A stretch of 31,157 bases of DNA from Paramacrobiotus richtersi (lineage: Eukaryota; Tardigrada; Eutardigrada; Parachela; Macrobiotidae), in NCBI GenBank assembly GCA_034698045.1, contig JAQGAU010000320.1, forward strand, positions 1 to 31,157, given 5' to 3'. Each line of letters begins with the position of its first letter. Position 1 is the stretch's first letter. Position numbers and translations under genes: made by a program. The notes beneath the pieces were generated by a model, which was not told the DNA's origin, did not search any database, and saw nothing but the letters and a program-made list of their open reading frames with translations. Below are positions 21,224 to 31,157 of this stretch, in pieces.

Positions 21224-22632
21224 ATGAACTGGTTCGCTGGCTACAGATTGATCCTCTTTTTCGTAGCCATCGGTAAGCGTATAAGATTAGCTGTACAGTA
21301 GTATAATGAAACATCGGCATCAGACGAAAAACCTACATCCTTTTAGCCAGGACAGCGACGGGCGAATTATTCAACTTCGACCTCTCTCCAATACGTCCGA
21401 ATGAGTCCGCTCAGCCGTCCGCCATGTGGTGCCAACCAATCCCCATGAGCGGTAGACTGGCGGTCAGCTTTTGTGCTGTTGATAACCATATCAAACTGTC
21501 GACTAATGGAGATAAAACGGTAAAGCAACTATGTTTTCCGAGGTATACAGAAATGGAAAGTGGTCGGTCTTACATGGCGCGCACTACTATCTCGCGGATA
21601 TCTCCGCACTAGCGGTTCACTGTAGCAGCCAGTGTTCTGAAGACAGCTAGCGAATACTAACGAGCGGAATTATATGACATTGAGAAGGAGAACTTCGTCC
21701 ACTTCCGATGCCTCGTACTCGCATAAATATTCCACTGAGATTAGTGATTCATGTGAATTGGGCTCCGTGTGGTTCTTACTGGTCGATTTCTTTATTTTCC
21801 AATATAAGTAGTCATAAAATATGAATTCTGAAGGTAATTAAATTTGCTTTTACAGCCCAGGATGTACAATACAGAGATGTGTACAAGTAACTTCGATGTG
21901 ACTCATCAGGCCGGCGTTTCCTCAGAGCATGTTTTTCGTCGATATACGCTGTTGATTTAGGTGTTGTGCATTAGCCGATGCATATTCGTTGCTATCGGCG
22001 ACACATGCACGATAAACACAAATTCCCAGTTTCTTAATTTGTAGAATTTCGTTCCAATGATCGAGCACATTCTGAACGCCAGCGCGAACCGCGCGGTCGC
22101 TCTGGGCATCATAAAGGACGCCTCGCTGATCGACGCCTCCATTATTGGACCAATTGGCCGACAGATTGTCCAGTTCATCATCACCGGCGTCGGCCAAGGC
22201 GACCTCACCTCTCGGCTTCCAGCCATCGGTCTGAGCAACTTACTCGATCTCCAGTTCTGGTTCTGCCCCGGACTACGGATCCACAAGGCTGATTTCAACG
22301 GAATGGACAATATCCGCTGTATCGATTTCGCGGTATCTTCGCCCAAGTTTATCGAACAAGGCACATTTGCCAACCTGCCTACTCTACAGACGCTCATTCT
22401 GGGTGACCACATCGCAGACACCCACGTGCCGACGATGACTGCTTGGCAGGAACTGAAGTGTGATGCGCAGAATGCTAGGTTGTTTGAGTTTCTGACAAAC
22501 AGACCTGGACTGCATAAAAGCCGGCACAAGGGGGATATCTTTAAACTGGGCAAGTTTAGAAGCCAGCGGCGGAATGCGGAAGAACCCAAGGTGAACTGCA
22601 CAACAGGAACCGGCAAGGCCGTTCGAGCTTGA
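21224..22632 (+). CDS. Short secreted LRR-like protein, copy D (3 exons, 269 aa)
   Basis: Exons are 21224-21272, 21347-21519 and 22045-22632 (810 nt), with introns in phase 1 then phase 0. Exon 1 begins MNWFAGYRLILFFVAI, a signal peptide. Exon 2 encodes a variable N-terminal part with two cysteines (AMWCQP, SFCAVDN). Exon 3 holds degenerate leucine-rich repeats (GRQIVQFIITGV, LPAIGLSNLLDLQFWFCPGL, FNGMDNIRCIDF, GTFANLPTLQTLILG), then TAWQELKCDAQNARLFEFL, which resembles an LRR C-terminal cap. The tail is basic (KSRHKGDIFKLGKFRSQRR), with no membrane anchor. It is probably extracellular and ligand-binding. It is not an obvious paralogue of LRR copies A/B. Intron 2 is 525 bases against 101 in copy C. 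Specific function unknown. Confidence 0.82.
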
Positions 22633-24078
22633 GTGGCCATCAGTCCATATGCATTCGGCTGAGGCCTATAATTGCATCAAGGGTAGCGCCTGCTACCGAT
22701 GGAATGTTGACATCGATTTCTTCGTTTGTCCGCTTGACTGCGCTGCTTACAGTCGCAGTAATCGACAAACAAATTACCTTTGCTTTATTCGCTCTGGGCA
22801 GGGTTCTTTAGCTGCTTTTTTTACTTCTTAACGGTTTTGGTGTTAAACCTTTACAGCAACAAGATGAAATCATTCTGGAGTATACTACTTACAACCGCTG
22901 CATGAAAAAATTGAAGTGAAGCTGACCCTTAGCACGACAAGCAAATGTCGAACCGCACTAAGTCAATCATTCTAGCTAGCGTCAAAGCGTCCTTCAGGTT
23001 GTTCTGTCGAAACTGTCCAGTGACTCCTCCCTTTCGGTGGGTATGTGAAATTCTTCCTTCCACCCCAGTCTCCAGCAAACAGGTTATAATTCCAAACTAT
23101 ATTCTAGAGGACGATGTTGACAAGTCATAGCTTGGTGAATTTATGAAAGTGTACGATATGGTTTGTCCAGAGTGGGGCGTTTTGGAATGCACACAGCATT
23201 ATGTACCATTCCAGCGACTACATTTGCTTCGTGAAGTATTACAGGGGCATAGAATTGTGCGCATTACACTCTATAATAACTAAAAAACGTAGTACATCTC
23301 ATTGTCAGAGTGCTGCACAAGTAAGTACTAACAACATAAAAAGCAACCAGAACCAATTTCATGACTTCCTTTTTCTAAGAAAAGCCTCTATTTTAAAAAA
23401 AAGTTTAGATCCTACAGTACAAGAATCTGACGATCAAAAAAACCCATGGGCTGCGTTTGTTCTACCCGGTTAGCTATGGGCGCAGCTTACCTATCTGCAA
23501 AGTTTGTGCATCACTTTCTATGTTGCAAATTATAAGTTCCAAAGCAGTTTTGAATGACAAGTACAGTATGGTGTTGGTTTTTTCAGTTTCAGTATGGAAC
23601 CTATGAACAGTAATGTAACTGCCGTAGCAACGTCATAACTTTTGAGCGCAGCCAAAGCCGCTCGCTAGTAATTAAGAGAACAATTGCATTGTTTACTCTA
23701 TATCTAGATATAGAAACAATGGACTATTGTTCTCTTAATTACTAGCGAGTGGCTTCGCGCCAGCACTGCTATTAAATTTTCACCTTGCCATTACAGTTTG
23801 AGTTCATTTGCTAAATATCTTGCAAGTAACAACTCTGTGCCAAAAGATGCAAGTATTGACGGGTTTGGAAGAGCTTCCGTAATGGCTCCCATGAAACAGC
23901 TGCATCGCGCCTGCATCGCGTGCTCATGCACTTGTATGCATTTACAGTGGCGTTGCATCACCACTTTGCAGTCATGCTGAATATTCAACGCGATAATGAG
24001 TCGTTCCCACATAATTATCCAAGTGTGCCTTTGCACCTTAAAAAAAGCATACTTCCGATAACTTTCCGTTCTGTAACA
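22633..24078. other. Intergenic, no supported gene
   Basis: Short frames (for example 22945-23130 and 23201-23473) have no recognisable features. The stretch contains the 97-base palindrome at 23657-23753. Confidence 0.45.
23657..23753. repeat. 97-base imperfect palindrome, 48 bp arms
   Basis: The left half (GCCGCTCGCTAGTAATTAAG onward) and the right half (ending CTTAATTACTAGCGAGTGGC) are inverted copies with few mismatches, centred on TATATCTAGATATA at about 23705. Weak similarity continues a little outside (GAGCGCAGCCAAAGCC against the inverted GGCGCGAAGCC). It looks like a miniature foldback element. Its ends differ from those of the palindromes at 1392 and 4777. Confidence 0.85.
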
Positions 24079-24172
24079 GTGTTACGGTAACACCAGAAAG
24101 TTCATGGTCAAGATATGTTGCACAAACACGTTATATAAATGTTGCCAAATGGGTCAGTCATTATAACTATCT
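24079..24172 (+). promoter_or_regulatory. Conserved upstream block of secreted gene E1
   Basis: GTGTTACGGTAACACC, then TTCATGGTCAAG and TAAATGTTGCCAAATG, recur in the same order upstream of paralogue E2 (about 26491-26562) as GTGTTACGGAAACATC, TTCATGGCCAAG and TTAAATGCTGCTAAAATG. In E1 the first motif is a perfect 15-base palindrome (GTGTTACGGTAACAC), a plausible binding site. Conservation could reflect shared regulation or only the age of the duplication. Confidence 0.45.
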
Positions 24173-24245
24173 GTTACTTTCACTTCATCGCCGTCATTCA
24201 GCTTAGCACAAATTCACGCTTCGGATTTTCCCAAACCCGCACATT

Positions 24246-25036
24246 ATGAGCTCGATAACTCGTTTTATGTTTGTTCTGCTCCATTTATCGATATGGGTAA
24301 GAAAAGCTCCTCTTCCATGTGTAAAGCAATTACGCATTATTTTACTCTTTGTTTGTCACTCGGCGCCGGTTCTTTGCGCCTCTGTTATAACTCTTATCAT
24401 GTTTTGAACGGATGTTTTCACAAAATCTGGTACACTCTAGTCACGAGTAGCTAATAAGCTACGAAAATAAGATACTTTTCAGTGGATACACATGTATAAT
24501 CAGCGTCGATGTAAGCACAAGTACATAACACAATTATCTTGCAGATTGTGGTTCTCGCATCCTCACAGTACGCCGCCCTCCCCCCTGGTCATTACTACGC
24601 CGGTAAAGCGGACCTCCGTATCCACTACACCAAGGAGTCACCGTGGCGTGGAAACAAAGAAAACGCCATCTACAAATCTGGCACCGTATACAAGACCCCG
24701 GACTACAACACCTACATGAACAAAACCGCGAGCAAGTACGCCGATAAAAGCCAGTACGGTTCCGGTCGTCCTGGAAAGGGGTATATTCCCGTCTTGGGAG
24801 GGTACGCTGGTGGGGTTAATCTGCAGCAGCCCAAGTATGGATCACTGTACAACAGTGAACCAGCTGCTAAGGTCTATGGACAATCGGGGTATAAAAGCTC
24901 GCACAGGACGATTGAAGAGTATGGGGGTGATTCGGGGAATACGACGACAAGCACAGTGGAGCCAGTAACGGACACTTCAACAGCGGCCACCAACGGCACT
25001 GAAACAGTTGATGAAAAGAAAATAGAACCGTTTTAA
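24246..25036 (+). CDS. Small secreted Tyr/Gly/Lys-rich protein, copy E1 (2 exons, 180 aa)
   Basis: Exons are 24246-24296 and 24545-25036, joined in phase 0 across GTAAGA...TTGCAG. Residues 1-24 form a signal peptide (MSSITRFMFVLLHLSIW joined to IVVLASS). The mature protein starts near QYAALPPGHYYAGKADLRIH and carries a core almost identical to paralogue E2: HYTKESPWRG, KENAIYKSGTVYKT, YADKSQYGSGRPGKGYIPVL, GGYAGGV. The tail is Thr/Ser-rich (TTTSTVEPVTDTSTAATNGT), as in O-glycosylated proteins, with one NGT sequon. There are no cysteines in the mature chain. I do not recognise the family. The Tyr, Gly and Lys content would suit a structural, cuticle-like or matrix protein, but that is only a guess. 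An AATAAA lies 167 bases after the stop. Confidence 0.85.
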
Positions 25037-25202
25037 ACGAGCGACATGATACGATGTCTCGTTTACAATAGTTTCTGGTTTTTATATGTTTTACAAGTAG
25101 CATTGCGATTCGAGAATTTAGGTAGGAAGGTTGTGATAACGGATTTTTTGCTCGGGTATCGTTCTCATTTTGTTGTTCGGATATCGCTTTTGTTTCGGTC
25201 AA

Positions 25203-25208
25203 AATAAA
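25203..25208 (+). terminator. Candidate polyadenylation signal for E1
   Basis: AATAAA about 165 bases after the E1 stop codon, in AT-rich DNA. Confidence 0.45.
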
Positions 25209-25529
25209 GATTTTCTTGGCATTATTCATGTACCTGGTACAGGAAAAATGATGTTTGTGATTGAAAGGAATATCTGCCGAGAACACTAATACCGTAAAAC
25301 CCAGAATTATGGTACTCGATCTCATAGATAAAGCCAGTTTTGTTACGATTAGACAAGCCAGGTAATTCGAGAGTCACAAAAATGTTTACACAGTATTCGT
25401 TGTTCACCCACAAATGGATCTCGAAGTTGTGTTATGTGACGTTTACGCACTCTAATGAGGCTTGCACTACGTTAATCTCAACGAGGCTTGACAAGAGCAT
25501 ACGACATCCAAGATCAATGACTTGTACGC

Positions 25530-26280
25530 AGTGAAACTTGTATGCTACATACACCGCTTACTGAATACACCTGAAAATTAAATACACTTTTTTATGAACC
25601 GGCGCGCCTCGTAGGCTATACCATAGGGGGGCTACTGCGGAATACATACACCTGTGTAATAGCCTTACATACACTTTTCGGTTTAACCGAAACTGGATTT
25701 TCCGCGTAAGAGGACCTGTTTAATACATACGCATATCCCGGATAGCAAAAGTGCGCAGCTCTAGTTTTACGCTATACCGGATTCAATCGGTCAAAAGCGT
25801 TGGCAGTTGTAAAAGTAGCAGGGAAGAGTGTTAAATTCGTATTTGTCAGTTTTGTGCTGCGCTAAAATGGACCGACCGTCGTGAAGATAACCGAACCGTT
25901 GCCTGCCTATGCTGAGGTCATGACAGCTGTGAAGATTGTGGAGCGATACGCTTACGCCAAAAATTCTGCTTGTATTGAAATTGTTGGTATTAAAAGCTTA
26001 AGATATTCTTGCCAAAGAAGCTGTTGCCGATAGACTGGCTCAGATGTTGAGACAAAAACAGCAGACCTTAGACAAGTTTGTTGTTAAGCTGTGATTTTTG
26101 TTACGTGTACATATCAGTCTGCTGTTTTACTTCGGAATGGTGTTTTACTTTGAAAATAACGCTTCCCCCCTGAGAAATTAAAAGGTCACCGCCTGGGGGC
26201 GTCCCTGCGCATTAAATACACCTGGATATTAAATACGCTTTGGTCCGTACCGTGGGTGTATGTAGTATACAAGTTTCACT
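25530..26280. mobile_element. 751 bp DNA transposon remnant, pogo/Tigger-like
   Basis: The ends are 26-base terminal inverted repeats (25530-25555 and 26255-26280, one mismatch) beginning AGTGAAACTTGTATGCTACA. The left end is preceded by C, giving CAGTGAAAC, a start common among pogo/Tigger elements. A 25-base direct repeat lies inside each end (25564-25588 and 26215-26239, AATACACCTG...AAATAC). Between them are fragments that look like the C-terminus of a pogo-type transposase. No clean TA target duplication is visible; the flanks are TACG on the left and ACGA on the right. It is too short to encode a full transposase and is taken to be a dead, internally deleted copy. Confidence 0.65.
25878..26094 (+). 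pseudogene. Broken C-terminal fragment of a pogo/Tigger-like transposase
   Basis: Frame one from 25878 reads VVKITEPLPAYAEVMTAVKI and then VERYAY. After a frameshift near 26000, the frame from 26002 reads DILAKEAVADRLAQMLRQKQ and ends QTLDKFVVKL with TGA at 26092. Endings of the form K-Q-x-T-L-D-K-F are typical of pogo/Tigger transposases. The catalytic region is missing and the piece is broken, so it is not functional. The assignment rests on a short resemblance. Confidence 0.5.
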
Positions 26281-26637
26281 ACGATGCCACACCTGACATT
26301 TCCCAAAACCGCCCTCCCGATTACCAAATCAAGATGTGGCGTTGCACTGCATAACAGTGGTCACGTTATCGGCAATATATGGAACAAAATTATTCATCCC
26401 CAGTTACATAGACTGTGACTGACCATTGAACTGTCGAAAAACTATGTCTGTTGGGTAATCATCCTTTCTCGCGTGCTATGAGGTAATGAGAGTGTTACGG
26501 AAACATCCACAAATTCATGGCCAAGTTCTGATAACCTACTCCACTTAAATGCTGCTAAAATGACTGTGGTTCAGAGTAATGTTATTATAGCCAAGTAGTA
26601 CCGTAGCTGGAATGTGTAGCGGAACCTCACTGCAACC
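26281..26637 (+). promoter_or_regulatory. Upstream region of secreted gene E2
   Basis: It contains the E2 version of the conserved block (about 26491-26562: GTGTTACGGAAACATC, TTCATGGCCAAG, TTAAATGCTGCTAAAATG), at a distance from the ATG similar to that in E1. The transposon remnant ends just upstream. Confidence 0.45.
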
Positions 26638-27498
26638 ATGAATCTTATCAATTCCCTTACACTTTTCTTGTCAAATTTTTCCTTATGGGTATGTTATTTC
26701 TGACTGTACAGTAAACCTTAAACTCTGAACTTCCGAAGAGTGTCGGTTAATTACTAGGATTTTAGTGTGCATGTGCATTTTTGTCTAGCTGGTGGTGATC
26801 TACAGTATGTTTTCGAAACCGTATGAAGAGTTCTATCACATGACATACATATAGATTTCAAGTCGTTCCCCCGAACGACTTTGCTGAGTTATCCAGTAAC
26901 ATTTTTATAACCATGTTTTCACATCATTGTGCCAAGCCAATCCAAACGAAATGTATTCCAGTAGTCCAGAAATTAATACTCTGCTGTATCTTATACACAG
27001 TGTAAGATGTCTCTTTTGCAGATTTTGCATATCGCAATATGTGACGACCTCAAATATGCCGCTGTCCCCCTTGGTCACTATTACGCCGGTAAAGCCGACC
27101 TCCGCATTCACTACACCAAAGAATCTCCATGGCGCGGGAAGAAGGAGAACTCTGCCATCTACAAGTACGGTACCATCTACAAGACCTACATGAACAAATC
27201 CCGCGGGAATAACTACGCGGACAAGGGCCAGTACCCTGCCGGTCGCCCCGGAAAGGGCTACATTCCCGTGTTGGGCGGGTACGCTGGCGGAGTGAAAACG
27301 CCGCCTGCGCAATACGGATTGACTTATGACCAGGATGCGGAAGACCTGCTGTACAAGCAACCCGGGAAAGCGTACATGTACTATCCGTCACAGACACCGA
27401 GTTCCACCACGGCCGAATCAACGTCCACCACAATGTCGCCTACCAGTGCGACAACAGAGGGTGAAAGTAGCACTGGTGCCACTGTTCGGTGGGGATAA
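26638..27498 (+). CDS. Small secreted Tyr/Gly/Lys-rich protein, copy E2 (2 exons, 175 aa)
   Basis: Exons are 26638-26688 and 27022-27498, phase 0, GTATGT...TTGCAG. Exon 1 has exactly 17 codons ending in TGG, as in E1. The signal peptide is MNLINSLTLFLSNFSLW joined to ILHIAIC. The core repeats E1 almost residue for residue: GHYYAGKADLRIHYTKESPW, RGKKENSAIYKYGTIYKT, YADKGQYPAGRPGKGYIPVL, GGYAGGV. It lacks the short TPDYN segment after YKT. The C-terminal third has diverged: a Tyr-rich piece (LTYDQDAEDLLYKQPGKAYM) is followed by a Thr/Ser/Pro tail likely to be O-glycosylated. Strong conservation of the core against a free tail suggests selection on the core. The family is unknown to me. Confidence 0.85.
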
Positions 27499-30400
27499 TA
27501 CGTGGCAGTTTGCGGTTGAATTGCCGAAGCTGAAGTGTGGGTTAAATTATCCAAAGTGAACGGAGATATTTTGTTATTCGCTTTTGTTCTTTATCCATAT
27601 ATGCATATGTTGACTGCGGTTGTGCTGATAGAAAATACAGATGCACACAACGATTGTTACGGGCTGCGTTAAGGGGTCTTTTTCCCAGCTGTACGTAGTT
27701 ACAGTATCACAGCACGGTATGTAGCATTCTCGCGTGGACCAGCATTAACTTGTTCAGTACAACAGGCAGAAATGCTGCGTTTTTTTGGTCTGATTTTTTT
27801 CTAAGCTGCGAATTCTTTTCTAAAGGTGTGAACTCGCAATTGTCTGGAAGAATGATAAAAATGACGCAGTATTCGCAAACGGCCGTCGATCTCCAACTTA
27901 GGCACTGGAAATTGAAGGCACAAATTTCCCAGTTTTCGCAGAAATTGCAAAATAATACGACCCGTTAAGCTTCACATGTGGATTTAAATTTAACCGCTGT
28001 GATTGTGGTCTGTGACACCATCTGAAGTCGAGAATAAGACATTTTTTGAATTTTTCTTCTTTTCTTTTCGCTCTTTTCATTTTTTTATTTTTTTGGTTAG
28101 AAAAGAACAATCGGTTTAGTATAATAACTGGCTCCTGAGAATAGTAAAGATGGTTTAAACCGGACTACACAAGCGCAGGTGCCGCGGTTCGGATAATAGC
28201 GAACTACCACTGTTAGCAAGGTCAAGAAGCAGTAAAAATGTAAAACCTTTAATTTGGTCATGACCTCGTCAAATACCCGCGTAACGAAAGTGTAGCGTAG
28301 AGCCTAGAGACTGCATGCGTTTCGTTGGCCAGTGGCAGAGTTTATCTCGCCGTCGTTTGGTTAGTTCTGTATGCGCATACCAACCGAAGAGCGAAACAAC
28401 TTCTTTACTGCACATTCTTTTTCCAATGTAAAACCAAGGAAGGCAACTGATTTCCGAAATTTTTCAAAACGTGCCGGTCGCCGGCGGTCGGTTCATGCGC
28501 AACTGTAACATAATGTGATCTACAGCAATCGGTTCACTGGATTCTGCGTACGTGGTACACCGAAATATAAATAACCACGAAATTTCATTCGTAACTGGCC
28601 TTCATATCGTAGGACCTGCCATTGAACGGTAAACACAGAGGGTAAGAATGTACAAGTGAGCAGTAAGTATATATAAGTGTATACATAAACAGTAAGGAGG
28701 TTTGATATACATATATATTTGATATGTATATATAGTTAAATGTGCACATTGCGTCTTATTTTGTTGAATCCTCTGTAATACGCCTTATAACGATACGGGC
28801 TGTTACCGGACCAACAGTATTATACTGAATAATTTACGACCTGTATAAGGAATCCGCCATTTCGTTGATGTCAGCTGCAAACCTTTCAAAATCTTTTCTA
28901 TAGTTCTTTTGCAACATTCTAGAACTATCAATGTATTATATACAAGAAAATAAGTTACTATTATTTTCTGACAGTGTAAGTATGCACTGCGCTTCCATTT
29001 GTAATGTGCTATGTTTTCTAACAATCAGGTAGTAGCACTTTATTTCTAATCGTTTTATGTTGTTAGTACTTGGTATAAAGACGTCATATTTGCGTTACAA
29101 TAACCGGTATTAACAATCTTATAATAAACTCTGCCGTACACAGCTCTGCCGTGCGTCTGTAAAAATCTTCGTAATTGATTGTTTTTGGACGAAATAATTT
29201 TAATTATACATTTCGGATTAGAATTATTTCAACAGCAACTGTGCAACACTTAAGGACCTTATGATTATATACCGTAGCCGCATTCTGATTGGATTGATGT
29301 ATACCGCCAGTACACCGATACTGGAAAAGAATAAAAGTGTACCCTGCGCTGCATTGGATAATTCTGGAAAGTATATGGATTTGTGCATGCTTGATTCGTT
29401 TACGGGAAACACCGATGCGCAGTGCAAGCACATTAGCGTTTAACTGCAAGAGATGCCCTTTAGCAGCATCCGTACTAGGGAAATACGATCCTCCTAATTA
29501 TTGATAACAGACTCAGTCATTCAGACGTCAGCACTGATATTTTCCAAGAATATCTGCTCATCTTCCCGATAGGTATCCACAAATTCTACCGTTTGCAGCT
29601 CGGTGCACGCTGCAGTTGTTTTGACAATCGCCTTATTATATTATTATGTACGTACCGGTGCAACTTGCACCAGCTGCTGTACATGTTATAGCCGGGCTAA
29701 TTATCGTATTGATTGGATCTTTACTGGATGCATCTGACTGTGTATAAAGCCGGCAGAAGAAGCAGGTGCAGCACCTGTGATTACGGATGGCGGTTAATTA
29801 CGACCATAGGGAATCGGAATCGGCCGCGTTCTGTTTTAGTATCAACTCGCTACAGTCGGCTGTACGGCGCATTTTTCCGGTTTTCGACTGGATCGTGCAC
29901 TGAAGCGTGCGTTTGCGGTAGGAACACGCAGCCCGTCAATCGATGGCTGCCAGCAGAGTGTGGATACGTTGTTCTACAGTCATGTTGCTACAAAATTTCA
30001 AGGTTCCTTTTTCTGTGAAATCAATGGATGTTACAGGAACCAATAGGCTTTGTATACAAATTGGGCTTGTTTTGCGTCGTTTAACCAGAGACGTTATGTG
30101 AACGCCCGAATCAAGACAGAAATTCGTACTTATATGAACAGCAGCAGAAAGTGTTAAAATTCAGTTTTCTGTATAATATACGAGCAGCAGATCATTAATG
30201 TAGAATAATCTGGATAGACAGTATCTCAATACGCAGCTGCCACGGTGTTCGGCTCGATTATGTTAAATTAACCCGGCCGGCCGGCGTTTTGAAATACACG
30301 TACTGTTGTACGAGTGCAGTTTTACAGTAAAATTTACACAGTACACTACTCTGACGCAATTAGGACCTGATACATGATTACGCGCTGTGTGTACATACAC

Positions 30401-30900
30401 ACCGGCCGCCGCATACACCAGCCATACCGGCTGGCTGATTATATGCAAGTGCGCACGTGGCGTGTACTAACCTGATCACTCGAAGCCATCGATAGATCGA
30501 AAGAAGAAACAACATAACCAGCTGGCGAAGCTGCAGCTTTTAGTTGTAGTATATTGCGCGCCGCGTGAGCTCCATATTTTTATATTCGTTACTTGCCGTC
30601 CTGGTAGTTGTTTAGCACTCGCGTTGGCTTCTCGTTTTCACCGACGAGAACCCCGTGGACCGTGCTAAACCTAACAGGCGCCCCCCATTCCTATTATATG
30701 GAGTATTAGTAACTTTTTGGGGAACGACACTGGATATCGCGTCCCGCTCATCTTTCCTATGTGATACTAGTCAAAGGCCAGTACCCCGTATACTGGAAAG
30801 ATTCTCAATTTGTTATTGCTGTGTTAAAGTTATATTTTGTTATCTTCGCACGCGCGCGCCCGATATTTGATGTTATTATGTATCTTTTGCCCTCGAATCC
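27499..30900. other. 3.4 kb without a supported gene
   Basis: Open frames (for example 27750-27968, 29204-29449 and 29713-30018) are short and show no signal peptide, family motif or splice partner. Visible elements are an AT-rich inverted stretch (28704-28735), two short palindromes (29656-29670 GGTGCAA-C-TTGCACC, and 29764-29778 CAGGTGC-A-GCACCTG, the latter containing two E-box-like hexamers), and a CCGGCCGGCCGG run near 30273. The right part should include the promoter of the gene starting at 30901. Confidence 0.45.
28704..28735. repeat. AT-rich inverted/TA-rich stretch
   Basis: TATACATATATATTTGATAT followed by GTATATATA forms an imperfect hairpin-capable, microsatellite-like run. Low-complexity sequence; no function is inferred. 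Confidence 0.6.
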
Positions 30901-31157
30901 ATGGATGATCGGTCGTTTAACAAGTCCAGTATTTATTCACATCGTCGTACACCGCCATCACCCAGCACCAGCAGCCGGTACTCGACGGCACCCCCACCGG
31001 TCAGCTCCCACCTAGCTGACCGGCCGCCGCCCACATCCACCGCGGCATCCGCGACCCCTCCCCCAGCGGGCACGTACCCCTTGGGCTACCCCACCGTCAC
31101 CGTTATGGCCCCCATCGGCTACTATCAACCGCATTTCTACGCGGCCTCCGCCGCAAC
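30901..31157 (+). CDS. N-terminus of a proline/serine-rich protein, truncated by window end
   Basis: The ATG at 30901 opens a frame that runs to the end of the window without a stop (85 codons); an in-frame TGA lies upstream at 30868. It begins MDDRSFNKSSIYSHRRTPPS, continues through a disordered Pro/Ser/Ala/Thr stretch (STAPPPVSSHLADRPPPTS, ATPPPAGTYPLGYPTV) and reaches VMAPIGYYQPHFYAASA. GC content rises sharply over this segment compared with the flank, as in a coding exon. There is no signal peptide, so a cytoplasmic or nuclear protein is likely. I cannot assign a family. Confidence 0.6.
   Translation, partial: MDDRSFNKSSIYSHRRTPPSPSTSSRYSTAPPPVSSHLADRPPPTSTAASATPPPAGTYPLGYPTVTVMAPIGYYQPHFYAASAA

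Noticed and set aside
1-31157. tRNA, rRNA, CRISPR arrays, bacterial operons
   Set aside because: No tRNA-like B box with matching arms, no rRNA-like stretch and no regularly spaced repeats were found; intron-rich genes exclude a bacterial reading.

Overview
The window is eukaryotic, almost certainly metazoan. Coding regions are split by GT-AG introns that sit in conserved phase between paralogues. Several genes carry AATAAA signals downstream, most first exons encode signal peptides, and one gene is a clear sorting nexin 8 orthologue. Moderate GC, many short introns and tandem families of secreted proteins would suit an ecdysozoan such as a tardigrade or arthropod, but that placement is inference. 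All gene models below were assembled by eye from splice sites, frame continuity and comparison between paralogues.

Layout, left to right: (1) 1-250, a possible 3' end of a gene. (2) About 700-1950, a pair of inverted repeats with GGCAAA-like internal repetition, enclosing a short palindrome; it looks like a foldback element. (3) 2336-4241 (+), a four-exon ApoD-like lipocalin. (4) 6200-8886 (-) and 11270-15200 (+), two paralogous four-exon secreted leucine-rich-repeat (LRR) proteins arranged head to head around a 2.4 kb spacer; the second has a candidate alternative last exon with its own polyadenylation signal. (5) 15587-17455 (-), a nine-exon sorting nexin 8 (PX plus BAR-like) gene, convergent with the second LRR gene. 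(6) 18149-18554 (-), a doubtful small gene. (7) 19145-20129 and 21224-22632 (+), a tandem pair of a second, short secreted LRR-like family; the first copy has an in-frame TAG and a weakened splice donor and looks like a decaying gene. (8) 24246-25036 and 26638-27498 (+), a tandem pair of a small secreted family I do not recognise, with a near-invariant Tyr/Gly/Lys-rich core and Thr/Ser-rich tails; a 751 bp pogo/Tigger-like transposon remnant lies between them. (9) 27.5-30.9 kb, no supported gene. (10) 30901-31157 (+), the start of a proline-rich protein that runs off the end.

Seven of the eight best-supported genes encode secreted proteins, in three duplicated pairs plus the lipocalin, so the region looks like a locally expanding cluster of extracellular binding and structural proteins around one conserved endosomal gene. 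Nothing in the sequence shows that they act together; clustering is explained most simply by local duplication.
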